Positions 37,561-49,707 are shown, numbered from the stretch's first letter. The stretch: 64,000 bases of DNA from Ophiura sarsii (GCA_035610835.1 CM069459.1:31532366-31596365); one strand, 5' to 3'. Made by a program: numbers and translations. Notes: a model not told the origin generated them from the letters alone.

Positions 37561-38424
37561 AATATTGCTATATGCTGTTTCAGTAGCGTGGAAAGTTTTA
37601 AGGTCCTTCATAATATTTTTCTCCATTTTTTCTCTCCATATTCAATTGCACCACCATTAAACAGCCACACTGTCCTACTGACATTACTCCACTTTTTCAG
37701 CTGTCACAACTGAACTCGGACCTAGACCAAATAATCATTCTTTCCTTACAAATCACAGAACAGGTTTATTTAATTGTTGTGTGCATTGCGTCAAGTGTTT
37801 CTCATTGTTCACAATCACAGTCTGTTTTGAGTCAAAATGGCATTGTTGTGTCAAGGGGTCTGCCTTGTTTGGGTTTTTTGGTTTTGGTTTTTTCCCAAAC
37901 AGTTTCGGAAATGTTAGTGAATTTTCATAAGTACTTCCAATTTGTTTTTAAATGACAAAAAAAAACCTTAACATTTCTGGTATATTTTTTTTAAAAACAC
38001 CAAACAAATTTGAACTCTCAATTTCTATGAATTACATTAACAAATGTCTCCACAAAATATATCAGAGTTTGTAATTCTGTATTTTACGTTTTATGACCTC
38101 ATTATTCTAATTCTCAGCAAAACTTGAAAATCCCAATTTGCCCAAATGTCCCCCAAAATATGAGATCTGACCCTGATTTTTTATCAGAATTCATTTCTTG
38201 CATATGATATATTTTATGGTATTTTCTTAGAGAAATTCATTCTTATTTATGTAAGTTTCTAAAAATATAAAATCTACACCCTCTTTGTCTTCAAAATTCC
38301 ATTCTCTTGAGCACTAGCTTCTCCAATTTGAGACCCAAAATTTGATCATCCTAATATCAACAAAAAGTGTTGTGTGGAGAAAAAATGAAGTTTTAATTCT
38401 GGAAAAATAAATACCAATATTTCC

Positions 38425-38755
38425 AAGAACATATTTGTACAAACACTTCAATTTTATCCATCCATATACCATATTATTTGTTAAAGCAGAGCATACATGT
38501 ATGTCTTTCTAAATCTCCCTGTACTTGGATTTGTGACAGAGTGTTTCACTTAACACTTTCCACGCGGCTATTAGTTTTATCTCAAGAATCCAGGAGCATA
38601 TTTGTACAAACACTTCAATTTTAAGTATCCATAAACCATATTATTTGTTAAAGCAGAGAATATGTCTTTCTGAATCACCCTGTACTTTGATTTGTGACGG
38701 AGTGTTTCGCTTAACACGTTCCATGCGGCTATTAGTTTTATCTCAAGAATGACTA
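38425..38755. repeat. Tandem duplication of about 160 bases
   Basis: Two adjacent copies share ACATATTTGTACAAACACTT, ATTATTTGTTAAAGCAGAG, CCCTGTACTT and then the start of a CACTTTCC-type MITE (GCGGCTATTAGTTTTATCTC). Only the second copy continues into a full MITE end. Confidence 0.7.
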
Positions 38756-38867
38756 CGGTGATGGAATTCACTAATTGTGACATTTTTGAAACATTTTGTG
38801 ACATTTTGAAAGAGTCGTCTGACGTGTCTTCTGCAGACCAGTGCCGTGTGGAAAGTGTTAATTAAAC
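38715..38867. mobile_element. Short CACTTTCC-type MITE, TTAA TSD
   Basis: TTAA at 38711-38714 and 38868-38871 flanks CACGTTCCATGCGGC ... GCCGTGTGGAAAGTG. At 153 bp it is an internally deleted member. Confidence 0.75.
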
Positions 38868-39905
38868 ACTTGTCATTTCTCGCTATAGAATAAGAAACCT
38901 TGAACTATAATAAAAAAGACTGAGTCAATGTAGTTATTAAAACCTGTGCCCATTCTCTTGGAGTACAAATCCTTGTGCAATGGAATTTATGAAAATAAAG
39001 CTTTTAGTCTCTGCTCTATTTTTATACTGATTGATTCTATACAAATATCAACTGAAGTGCAGATTGTAATGTTTATTTTATCAAACCCGGTATGATTCTG
39101 ACACACCCTGTACTCGAGGGTTGTTTATAAATGGTAGCCGCGGCGGCGTAATTAAATACTTGTGTTATAATGTGACAGCGGCAGACGAACACAATCCATT
39201 CAAGTTTATTTATTATGAAAATCAAAATAACTCATTGTGTGTGGTGAGCGAGCTTGCTAGCTACCTTTTATTATACATTGTGACTGCTGGATCAGGATAA
39301 CATGCGGTGTATTGTCATTTTATCACTTTCTCTTGGACTCGTATAAGAGTGGTTTTTATGTGGAGGATAATTGCGTCCAAACGGTCTATGGAAATATGGC
39401 TACCATTATCATCCACTCCAGCACCGCAGATGGAAACATAATGCTTTACGATAATGGATAATGTTTCGTGTGGAAATGATGTTACATTATGCCATCACAT
39501 ACTTGATGATTTCGACATACCTGTACTTGGATGTTTTTATATGGATATGTAGAGTAATTCAGTGTTTGCTTGTTTGAAAATCATGGCGCTTTTTCGCCGA
39601 TTGATGCCGTGAGGCGCAGCCAAGAATAGACTTGGATGTTTTGAGTTTTTCGCGCAGACGAGTAGCGTGTTTTCTCTGTAATCGTTTGATACGGATAACA
39701 ACAAATTCTATTTGGAATTATATTGTGTCTTCTGATAAGCTAATGGACAAAAATAAACAGCATTGTATGAATTACAAATTGTTTTTCATCAAAATTACTG
39801 CGGTTTATGATAAACAATTGATGATGGGATAAAAGAATATTCCCTAGCCACATTATTGAAATGTTGAATAAAACACAATGTGTGGCATTATGATTTCTCC
39901 GACAG

Positions 39906-40136
39906 ATTCCACGTTTTCGCGTCTGTCTAGTTGCTCGAGCCGCGACAGCATCCAGCACTGGGTGGACTCCTTGGACGTGGACGACAACGAGAATAATAAT
40001 GTGATCGTTGCGGAACATCTGCCGGAGCAAGGGGTGTTGGACACGACTCTTACTGCTACCTCTGGAACTAGTTTGGAATATAATGATGGATCTAACGTAG
40101 AGAATATACCCGGATATGGAGTACATAACAAGAAAG
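39906..40136 (+). CDS. Exon 3 in window: acidic, Ser-rich segment
   Basis: It is 231 bases, phase 1 at both ends, with acceptor ATTTCTCCGACAG and donor AAAG followed by GTAAGCC. The product begins STFSRLSSCSSRDSIQHWVD, then an acidic stretch (SLDVDDNENNN), then EHLPEQGVLDTTLTATSGTS and finally GSNVENIPGYGVHNKK. With the base left from exon 2 the junction codon is CAT (His). No domain is recognised; the composition suggests a disordered linker. The 3' end of this exon plus its donor has been copied twice just downstream (40219-40278, 40705-40769). The long minus-strand reading frames here are antisense shadows. Confidence 0.75.
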
Positions 40137-40218
40137 GTAAGCCTATTGTAAGAGACCCCTTGTAATGCCCATGTGATGACCATGATGGACCCGTGTGATT
40201 AAAGGGTAAATTAATATA

Positions 40219-40278
40219 GGATCTAACATGGCACATATACCTGGATATGGCCAACCTCTGAATGTGCGACATAACAAG
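40219..40278 (+). pseudogene. Duplicate of exon 3 3' end with intact-looking donor
   Basis: It repeats the last part of exon 3 (GGATCTAAC... through CATAACAAG) 131 bases downstream, followed by GTAAGCCTAT as in exon 3. It reads GSNMAHIPGYGQPLNVRHNK, so it is open, but the donor falls in phase 0 rather than phase 1, so using it would break the frame into exon 4. There is no acceptor of its own. Confidence 0.65.
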
Positions 40279-40604
40279 GTAAGCCTATAGACGATATTCT
40301 TTATTGGCGGCATTTCCTTCAAAGAGGGCTCGCGTCAAGCTATGATCCAAGTGAGCATGCTCAGAGCAATTATATCGCTCGATAAACATTACAATCTCCT
40401 TGACGGCAATGTGAATGAACTGTGAACTCCTAAATTTTCCTCTGTAGTTTTGTACGAATTATTATGATTAGTGCAAAGTTCACCCTGTTGAAAACTACAG
40501 CACTCTCGTATTGAGTACACTGCTAGCTTTGTTTTCAGTCACGTAAATTCCTCTTCAACGCCAAATGTGCCAATTAAGAATAACGTCTATTGTGAAACCC
40601 ATAT

Positions 40605-40655
40605 GTGATGCCCATGTGACATCCATGTGACGCCCATGTGACATCCATGTGACGA
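40605..40655. repeat. CCCATGTGACATC short tandem repeat
   Basis: About four units of ATGTGACATCC / ATGTGACGCC lie between the second and third exon 3 fragments. A single related phrase (CCCATGTGATGACC) follows exon 3 itself. Confidence 0.7.
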
Positions 40656-40704
40656 CTTTTATATGGCTATGATGTACCATGTGATTGAAGTTTAAATTAG
40701 TATT

Positions 40705-40769
40705 GGATCAAACTTTGGGAATATATACGTGGATATGGCCATCCATTGCATGTGCTTCAGGGCAAATGG
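40705..40769 (+). pseudogene. Third, decayed copy of exon 3 3' end
   Basis: GGATCAAACTTTGGGAATAT, then GGATATGGCCATC, then GG followed by GTAAGCCTATTGTGAGACC repeats the exon 3 end and donor. The frame is broken by an indel relative to exon 3. Confidence 0.6.
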
Positions 40770-40789
40770 GTAAGCCTATTGTGAGACCA

Positions 40790-41030
40790 CACTTTCCATG
40801 CAGCTAGTATTAGTATAACCAATACAAAAAGATTTTTCAGAAACCTTTCCCAACTTTCAAGGTCTATCTCAAGGATTACTGATCCAATACTAGGCATGTT
40901 TGTACTTTATTTAAATGCATTTCTCATGGTGATTCCAAATATGGTAATGAAATTCAATAATTGTGATTTTTTTTTGTGTGGAATATTTTGTGAAATTTAG
41001 GAATGTCGTCTGCAGACACCTGCCGCGTGG
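40790..41030. mobile_element. CACTTTCC-type MITE, TTAA lost
   Basis: It has CACTTTCCATGCAGC ... GCCGCGTGG ends and full family interior (CAAGGATTACTGATCCAATA). The left flank is ACCA and the right TAAG, so the target duplication has decayed. Confidence 0.7.
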
Positions 41031-42477
41031 TAAGCTTTAAAGTACTGATTTGGCATGTCTGCCAAAGCACCAAGTTATTTACATTGATTTTAAACTCCGC
41101 AAAAAAAATTTGGACAAACATTTTGTGATGTATTTATCACACGTTATATAGCAAAGGAAAGCTGATGATTTCTTCTTTCCATCGATATCACATTTGAAGC
41201 AATCACTTGTTTCAGTGCTCAGCCACTCGCCAAAGTCCTCTCAGTTCAATGTAGTAGGAGCCCCAGACCTCAAATTGAGGGGTTGACCCCTGACCTCCTA
41301 ACATACTCCTAATTTTATTATTTTCTGGCAGGGAAACACCTAGTTAACAATAATTAATTGTCCTGCTCCTGTTTAGCTCTTGCGAAATCCGAATATTACA
41401 ACATCACTACACCACCCTTTTGGAAGACGAATTTCAGCATTTTAATACTACATCATAGGGGTAGGGGTAATACTATACGTCATATCTACTGTATCAAGCG
41501 GAAAAACTATCTGACGTCATATCATATTTTGAAAAATGGTACATACACCAAAACTAGGGAACCTTGTCTGGGTTTTATATCAAGGTCAGGGTAAAATGAG
41601 AGTTTACATCACACTAAAAAGACAGACCAAGTATAATGTAGACATATTTTTGTTTTAAAATTACCAATACAGTTTATTTATGTATAAGGTTCATATCATT
41701 TTATAATATAGCATAGTGATACCATAGTTATGTTCAACTCATATTACCAATCATTCATAAACACATAATCCTCATGTATGTGACCTAAACGTCATTTACA
41801 CCTCCTTCAGGTGTATCTTAAGACATTCTTAAAAACAAATAATAATAATTCAATAATCTAAATATAAATATACGCTATTCATATTGTTATTAACGTTTGG
41901 CTCGTTTAATTTTGGACATTTCTGAAGACTCTTTACGACTGCCAAATTGTTTTCTGACAATAGGGTAAATGGAAAACTATCCACATTTCCAAAAACACAC
42001 TAATATCTTTATTCAATAACATAGACTTAACAGTTACACTTAACTCCTGATAGGTTCGAATAGTCTAACGGGATGCAGGATTTGTGTACGGTATCAATAT
42101 TTTATACATATAAACAACATCAGTAATCAAAATATACATGGTGATGATACATTATCTTAGCACTAGGAAGATCATTAAGAGGAATCATTAAGGAAGATAT
42201 TCTCAACCAGATGTTAACATTAGTCTTAGATATAGAGGTACATAGATCATGTTTGACTATAGTCAATATCTGTAATTATAACTGCAGGAATTATATGACA
42301 TTTCTTAGGATCTCCCCTACACGACACCAGCATGAAATAGTACTTTACATTAGCTTTTGCACACACCCATCCTCAGAAACGGTATCACAACCACTTAAGA
42401 ATTGATGTAATACCGGTATGTGCATGACTATATAATTGGCTTGTAGATTGCCGGCAATGGTGGGACAAGGCAATTAA

Positions 42478-44522
42478 ACGTTTGTATTTGCCTTATGTAT
42501 TCAGAGCTCTGAAAGACCAGTGATCCTTGTGCTGAAGTAAAGGCCTATCATAATAATGTCGGAATCAGTGGCTCCGATGACAACTACATTAGTTCTAAGG
42601 TTTCGACACAATACATTACGTTGGCAAATATTCGTGTATCTGCCTCCTCGTGTAGTAGACATGACATTATTTGGAAGACTTTTCAAAGACTCGGAGAAAA
42701 GGAGAGTAGCTCTGGTCCTGACGATAGACCTCCCAGCATGACACCACTGTTATCAGGCAACGTTGTATGTTGTTTTGTCCATGTATTACAGAGATATTGG
42801 AGAAGATTCTCTTTATTGACGGAGTTGGCTACAAAATCCTTTCCACTGTCGTATGACAAGTTTATCATGGAACTCATCATTCTTGTTTTTGTCATTTATT
42901 TTCCCCTTCGCTATCGTTCTTCATAATTTGAGGCTCTCATGCGGATGAACGTCATATCCCCGATAAATTGTATTAGATCGCATCCAGGCGGGCGTATGGG
43001 TAGAAGTTTCACCATGTATGGTACTTAGCTCGGAGAAATCCTTGCTGTACATATCCTGGAATATTTAGATAACATTCAATAGCATCGATAATAACGCTGG
43101 TCTTGATAGCAGATGTAGGTAATTTATTTTGTTCTTTCCAGCCGTCGCCCAATTTATCTTTCACTGCAAGGATGTAATCTGCTTTCCCTTTACGCATGAC
43201 GTACCCACAAGGGTGTTTCTCATCTGGTTCAAAGAGAGAGCTAGGGCATGGTGTCCACTCGTAAGAAACCGATCCAGCTTGTCACGTTCTTCCAATGTGT
43301 TGACAAAATTCCTTATGCGCTCTGTCTAGCCTGAGCATGCTGAACAAGATAAAATGACAATGACACTTGGCCTTCGAATTTAAAGGGATTGATCATCTTG
43401 GATTTGATTAGTTGCAGGATTTTATAACATATCGCACTGACCTGCTGACATCCTTAGCAGCAGAACTTGTTTCATGCTTTGATGAATCGTCACTCTTTAT
43501 ATGGGCCATTTCTTTGGTTTGTTTCGATACAGCTGCCAATGCAGGCATTGCTTGAAGGTATTGCTCCATTGTAGAGGGTTGATTGGTGATAACATGGAAC
43601 ACTTTCGTTTTCGCCTCCTTGTTGTATGTCTGTTCATGAGCTATGTCAGACAACACGCCATTGAAAACCTTGTTCTTCTGTCTGATGGTAAAATTCCCAT
43701 TGTTGAACTCTTGTTCTGCAGAATCGGGCAAACGATCTATTGCTGCTAGATAATGCGGTAAGCAGGAGACGTAGCGGTTGTGTCCAGCCGCCACGAGATA
43801 TGGAAGCATTTGCCTTGCCGAATACAGTTAATCTTGCCAAACCCAAGCTCATTCAGGATATACAAAGCTCTTAAACACACGCATCATATCCATCCATTGG
43901 ACATCAACCATAGATGACTTGCTGGTGATTTGCACTTCTCTTCTTTGAAGTTGGCCATCAGCTTCCCTACCTCATCCAGGGATTTGTCTGTTGCAAATAC
44001 TGCAGTGTTTGCCTTCTCTGAATCGCCACTTGCAATTGCATCTTGCAGCACACTCATTTGCCCTGGCAACAATAATAAATAGTCAGGAGCATCTCGTTCC
44101 TCGACGAGCCATTCTTCAAAAGCAAAGCAAACATTGCAGATTCTATGAGAGAGTGGGCTCTGAGCGAGCATGGCGTAGGTATCCTTTTTTGACATACGCT
44201 TGTTTGCTGTGCAAGCCAAACATACATTTGCGCCTACAAGGATGTCTTCCAAGCCAGAGTTCTTAAACAGATATCCAACTGCACCGAGAATATTCATAGC
44301 AATATGAAAACCTCCAAGTCTGAGAATGACATTTCGGTACTTCTCTTGTTGCTTCTTCTGAAGACCAAGAACAATTTCATATAATGCCTGATCACGTGAA
44401 ACAACACATACATTTTGCACAAGTTTGTGCGATACCTTGATTAAATAATCAACAAGTTCTTGTACTGCGTCTGGATTTGTAGGTGATTGAGGAGAGAATG
44501 TCCCATAGCCTGCAAGTTTCAA
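42478..44522 (-). pseudogene. Decayed multicopy metazoan gene with HEEADTR and ATDSD motifs
   Basis: Read on the minus strand, several open blocks lie in order. 44522-43884 contains VILRLGGFHIAMNILGAVGY. 43809-43408 contains MLPYLVAAGHNRYVSCLPHY and FNNGNFTIRQKNKVFNG. About 43260-43009 has the SLFEPDEKHPCGYVMRKG segment. 42895-42683 has FVANSVNKENLLQYLCNTW. HEEADTRIFANVMY is at 42652 downward, then, after a frame change, NVVVIGATDSDIIMIGLYFS. The blocks are in different frames and are separated by stops and frameshifts (near 43890, 43850, 43400, 42680, 42610). I know this block order from abundant, unnamed repeat-associated proteins of cnidarians, echinoderms and other animals. I cannot give them a secure transposon superfamily or function. 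The paired acidic motifs would suit a nuclease or recombinase, which is inference. It is nested in host intron 3, antisense. Confidence 0.7.
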
Positions 44523-44720
44523 CTATTCATGAATTACCTCTTGATACTTTGACTATGATATTGGCGTAGGATTATTTTTCCCTTCCTGTAGCCGTGTATT
44601 GCCAAGCTGGCACAAACGATAGAGGGTATGCAATTTCCCATGCAGGGTGATTATTTTCTTTCTGGCAATCAGGTACAAGTTTCAGTCCTTGGACAGATCT
44701 ACTTTTCTGACGGTCTTTAA

Positions 44721-45220
44721 CCCTGTGAACCCGAAAGGCCGAAAAATCGGCCTATTTAAGAACGCGCTGTGACCCGATAGGCCGATAAATCGGCCTGAGC
44801 GATCAGGTGACACATTGATCATATGACTGAGTGGTCATGTGACTTGAAAGTCATGTGATGTTCACCCGATGTGAAATACATTGTTTCACAAGGTTTTCGT
44901 TGTGATTTGATGTCATTTAGCTGAAGAAAACAGTCAAAATAGCGCGAAATTTGATGAATATGTAACCCAATATGGCGCAGATGATTCTCAGGTAGACAGG
45001 GATGCATTGTTTTACGGTCATGATTGGCAATTTTGGCAAGAAAAACGGATGTTTTTATGTTATAAATAGGTTACGTTATACGTGTAGTACAATGGCATAC
45101 TGCCCTCTATCATCGGTAACATATATTACGGATGATATAGGTGTACTATATTTAGCATTTTACCCCGGAGAAGTCAGGGTGGGTGTACCGAACCCTTATA
45201 ATAACTCCGGGTTCAAAGGG
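44721..45220. mobile_element. CCCTGTGAACCCG-ended MITE, TTAA TSD (500 bp)
   Basis: TTAA at 44717-44720 and 45221-45224 flanks ends CCCTGTGAACCCG and CGGGTTCAAAGGG. Near the left end are two copies of a GGCCGATAAATCGGCC-type palindrome. The CCCT start plus TTAA is the piggyBac signature. There is no gene. Confidence 0.85.
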
Positions 45221-45849
45221 TTAAGAGTGAGTCCACTCGGTTACATATTATTCTCAATTCAATAGGGTATTAAAAAGGGAGGGATGGTAGTTATTTTATA
45301 CTCGATTGGTATACACAATGCCTAAACACTTTACATTTAATGTCTATTAGTCTATTACTTCTGAAAAAATGTGTATTTACTGTAAATGGAAAATCATGCA
45401 ATAAATGTGTTCAGTTAGATGTAGTGCTACAGGTGACCCTTGACCTTATGGAATTTGACATACAATGGTAGTAGTAATAATAGCTTCACTTTCATACTTA
45501 ATTTATTTTGAAACCATTCTTAAAACTTGAAATAGGATGCATTGTTTATTCACTGCTTTTTTAAAAAAATCACAGATTCATATTTATAGTGAAATAGGTG
45601 GCCATTTTGTTCTTGGTATAACTAGAGTTTGCAAGAGAAAACATTTGGCAGGACACTTAATCATTGTTCCCAAGGGTTGTACCTATCCAAATCCCTTAAT
45701 TACAGGAGTATGTTCCGAGGTCAGGGGTCAAAACATTTCTAAGCCGATTTTGGAGGTCTGGGGCTCCTACTAATGTAGTGTTACATTGACAACTGCAAGT
45801 GCAGTAAAGAGTGAGGCTCTATTTGAGTTTGAGTTATGAACACAAAGTA

Positions 45850-46515
45850 CAGGGTGAGTCAAAAAGAAGTTGTACGAGAATGAATATTATTTTTTTAAAT
45901 AGACCAAACAAATTTGACAAACTAATGAGGCACGTTTTCAAAGAGCAACTTATTCCGCTTATATGACAAAAAGAATCATTGAAATTGATCAATTATATCA
46001 GGAGCTATGCCTGTTTTAATAAAAGAGACCCTTTTTTTAGCTGTCCATGGAATGCTTATTCTTCTTGAAATCTATCCACTCTAAGTGGGCAGCAAAATGT
46101 ACACACAGGCATTCATATTCAAATGAGATTAAAGCCCGGGAGTTTCAAACACAGATGGGAATGGTGTGCATGAAATAAAAAATCAGTGACAACAATAAGA
46201 AAATGATTAAACATTGAAGGCCCACTTAAAACAATTAAGACACCTTAGAGGACAAACATCAGCAATCATTTTACTGCCCACTTAGAGTGGAAAGATTTCA
46301 ATAGAATTAAGCGTTCCGTGGACAGCTAAAAAAAGGGGTTCTTTTATTAAAACAGGCATAGCTCCTGATATAATTGACCGATTTCAAGGATTCCTTTTGT
46401 CATATGAGCGGAATAAGTATAGCTCTTTGAATACGTGCCTCATTGGTTTGCCAAATTCGTTTGGTCTATTTTTAATCAAATTCATTACCGCACAACTTCT
46501 TTTTGACTCACCCTG
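45850..46515. mobile_element. Mariner-like MITE with long inverted repeats (TA TSD)
   Basis: TA at 45848-45849 and 46516-46517 flanks CAGGGTGAGTCAAAAAGAAG ... CTTCTTTTTGACTCACCCTG. The inverted arms extend about 230 bases, including TCAGGAGCTATGCCTGTTTT. The middle (about 46085-46265) is unpaired and non-coding. Confidence 0.85.
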
Positions 46516-47093
46516 TATGTGATGATTTTTGGCACATTCAGATAGAGACCTGCCCATATTCTCAATCAAGTTAATACATTTGCCAAACACTATGAACATT
46601 ATAATGATATGCGAATCATAAGCAATTAAAAACATTTTCCTAACTTTTTAGGGGTTTATTTATAAATTTACACCTGCAAAGTACACTATGGTATAGGAAT
46701 GGGATTTTTGGGAAATCATGCTACCGGAACTAAATTTAATTTTGGGGACGGGACTTGAGATTCCAGAATTTCTCCGAACATACTCTGGGTTGATTGTAAG
46801 TGCGCCATATTTTGTCAATTTTTTTTAATGAGGATAAGAGTTTAAAAAAATGCACAGCTTTGACTAAATAAATCCATTTCAAGTGAACATCTACTATAAA
46901 TTTGCATTTGGCATTTGGTTTTGGTAAGAGTGATTTAGTGGACAAGTTCTTCTAAGGTAAGCTTATTTTGTCAATTTGTTTTTCTTCTGGATTTGGGCAG
47001 GGGATTTTTGTTCAAAGGACTAACATTTTGTGGGCAGGACTCAAATTCCTGGGACAATTGCTCCTACCCTTACTATGGTTGCTATAACATAAT

Positions 47094-48156
47094 GGCCCGT
47101 ATTCTCATACATATGTAAACACAGTTTTCAGCTAAACACACGTTTAACTTCGACTTTAAACGCATGTTTAACTAAACACAATTATCAAAAATTTGTTTAA
47201 CTTTAACACACGTCTCAACTCACTGAAAAGTGTCCAACTTTAAACATGGGTGGGGGTAGGGGGGGGGGGGGGGGGGGGGGGGGTAGTTTAACTAACCTCA
47301 TACACCAGCTGTATGCCTTGAATATTTACTCAACCATGCTTGGTGCAAACTGACGTGCAGTGCAGATTGTGTAGTATTTAGAAATACATGTGCATTTGAG
47401 GAATCCGGTTGATATAGTGTAACCCAGTGGTTCCCAACCTTTTTCTGGTGGTGACCCCATTTCAGAAACCAGCATCAGAGCGCGACCCCTCACAGAACAA
47501 AGTCACCAGTGGCGGCACCAGCATAATGAATTGGGTGGGGTGTGGGGGTGGGGAGCGCAAGAAACCATTTAGGTGGGGGCAAGAATTGAAAAATGCGTGC
47601 TATTTGTTTTGCCATTTTACAAAAAATAAAACATTCAAATTTGGTCTAATTATAACTAATTTGGTAAGCAAATTGCAACATTTGGTCTTATTATACCTAT
47701 TACGGTGGTAAAATGTGCGCGAAGCGCGCCAAAATTTGATATTTTATGCTAAAATGGTCAAATTTTGTCAAATTTTAACCTTTTGTAATGTGCTACCATG
47801 ATATTTGCTATATAACTATACAGTACAGTACACTAAAGTACAGTACAAAAACATAACATTTTATTTTGTTAAATTAGGCTAGTCCGCGACCCCACAAAAA
47901 GTGTGTCGCGACCCCAACCGGGGTCGCGCCCCATAGGTTGGGAACCACTGGTGTAACCCATATGGCCACAATAAATAGAATACCCTAATACAGAAAATGC
48001 GCGACCACTATGGGGACACGATTGGCATAGTTTACAAGCGAGTTTTGTTAAACACATCATTTAAAAGATAAATTTGTGTTTAATTTAAACACAAGTTTAG
48101 TTAGTCATGCTTTTAACTTTTAAGCTAAAACCACGTTTAGTACGAGAATACGGCCC
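47094..48156. mobile_element. Composite element B: CGTATTC-ended MITE split by a hAT
   Basis: It has GGCCCGTATTCTCATAC at the left and GTACGAGAATACGGCC at the right, with AAACACACGTTTAACTT, TCACTGAAAAGTGTC and matching inner blocks shared with composite A (28928-32600). It contains a G run of about 30 bases (47257-47283) and the hAT insertion at 47425-47950. This copy lacks the 2.9-kb insertion found in A. Confidence 0.75.
47425..47950. mobile_element. hAT-like MITE, 8-bp TSD (GTGTAACC)
   Basis: Ends CAGTGGTTCCCAACCT and AGGTTGGGAACCACTG are perfect inverted repeats of the hAT type, and GTGTAACC is duplicated at 47417-47424 and 47951-47958. The interior includes GCGCGAAGCGCGCC and a GACCCC-rich subterminal region. 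It is 526 bp and non-coding. Confidence 0.95.
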
Positions 48157-49003
48157 AGAGAGTTTTTATATTGATTTTGAATGTCAACTTTGATTAAAAG
48201 TGTAGTTATATATAATTATAGTACAAGCTGTAAGGCACAGACTAAGCTACTTGAAATATTACTTCCACCCTTACTATGGTTTATTTAGCTCCTGATTTAT
48301 CAGTTGAGCACTTTTTGATTATCTTTTGATAATGTGGAATATGATGTTGCTCTGACCGCTTGTTTAAAACATGATTGAATGTGTATATTCATTTTCAATG
48401 GGTCAAAAACCTGCGATATAGAGAGACATCTATTCACCTGATGATTGGACAAAATGTCCATATGGGATTGTCCATGAAACTCCAGAGTAGCGATTTATTC
48501 CGGAATGTCTGTACCTCTGAATTTTTACTTGAAATATTACAAATTTTCAATATAAATTTCATTTGGAGGGCAGGGGTTGGGGGAGAGAAACATTTACCAA
48601 AGACTTTATTTATAAGACGATGTCACCTGTAACGTCACAACAGCCAAGCAAACAAAGCTTGCCGGCCGGTATGCGCGCACATTTGAAGAGGGTGTCCATT
48701 TTAAATTAAACCAAACCAGTCATCTGTAACAACAGCAGTCAATACAACAGTCAAACATGTTCCCCCATGCATGGAATGGAACGGGGCACTTTTCACATTT
48801 TAACATGCAGAGGAATCCCATGGGCAAATATTTTGTTCGATGGTACCATTTCAAGGATGTACAAAAATGGCTATTGTGACTTCTTGTTGTTTGTTGTCAA
48901 CGGCATGTGACGTCATTCTGGGCCAACCTATGTGACAAATTGTCTCTGCTCCACACGGAAAATCAGTGAACCAGGAGCAAATTTGTGAAAAAGTAGCTCC
49001 AGG

Positions 49004-49200
49004 TTCTTTAAGGTGGGTGTACCGATTTCTGGCCCGATTTTCAACTTGTTGTTTTCTATTCTACATGAAGGATCCTTCTTGAAATAGTCATATTCCAAAG
49101 TTTGAGTTGCATAACTCCAATGGTTCTTATGATAGAAGTACAAGGTGACATGAAATTTGCTCATGGAGTAGTACACAGACTAGCCGGATGGTTAACCACC
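49004..49200 (+). mobile_element. Truncated AGGTAGATG-type MITE
   Basis: Starting near TCTTTAAGGTGGGTGTACCG, it follows the family (TTTTCAACTTG, GTTTTCTATTCTACATGAAG, CAAAGTTTGAGTTGCATAAC, GGTTAACCACCTTT), then stops matching; the right end is missing. Confidence 0.65.
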
Positions 49201-49707
49201 TTTGGCAGTAATTCACTGCATTTTGGCCTATAACGTTTAAATGGAACATATCTTGCGCCTTGCGCCTAAGATTTTACAGGAATAATGAGAAAAATATGGG
49301 TTTTCTTTTGATATCTAAAGTGATCTGAACATACAGCTTTGAATCCTATTTTCAATCCCTGCACAAGGTTCTTAATAAATCAGATACAGAGGCAAATTGT
49401 TCACATACCTTTAGGCTAAAATCATAGGTTCATCAATAATTTAATCAAAATGACAACCAGCAATAAAAGCCCCATCACCATAGCAACCACCACTCATCGA
49501 TGCTTCACACTTATACCGATATTAAAGACCTTTGTCAGAATTGTATTTTCAGTTGCTGAGATTTTAAGATAAGGAAAGCATAATGTTTTAGTAAAGTTGT
49601 AAAGGAAACAAAATCGGAAATTGACATTACATTGTATGGTTATGAAATTGTTATAAAAGTTTTAATGGTTTCCAGACAAGTTTTACCCACTGAATCTGGA
49701 TCTAATA

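Larger units (their letters stand above)
21722..39905 (+). other. Intron 2 of the host gene
   Basis: The 18.2-kb intron starts GTAAGAAA and ends CTCCGACAG. It is filled with the elements listed between 22890 and 38867, including a 2.8-kb minisatellite and a 3.7-kb composite element. Confidence 0.6.
41093..46656. mobile_element. Putative large TA-flanked element enclosing the HEEADTR pseudogene
   Basis: The left end AACTCCGCAAAAAAAATTTG and its next 150 bases (TTGAAGCAATCACTTGTTTC, AGTGCTCAGCCACT) resemble the left part of the element at 49708-50902. The right end region (TGATTTTTGGCACATTCAGA, CCTGCCCATATTCTC) resembles the right part of that element. Inside, GGAGCCCCAGACCTC at 41265 and GAGGTCTGGGGCTCC at 45752 are inverted copies in longer matching blocks. 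TA sits at 41091-41092 and 46657-46658. The terminal repeats are strongly diverged, so the outer limits are inference. Confidence 0.35.

Noticed and set aside
39740..40272. Minus-strand genes of 147 and 139 residues
   Set aside because: These are antisense to exon 3, whose splice sites and phase support the + strand.
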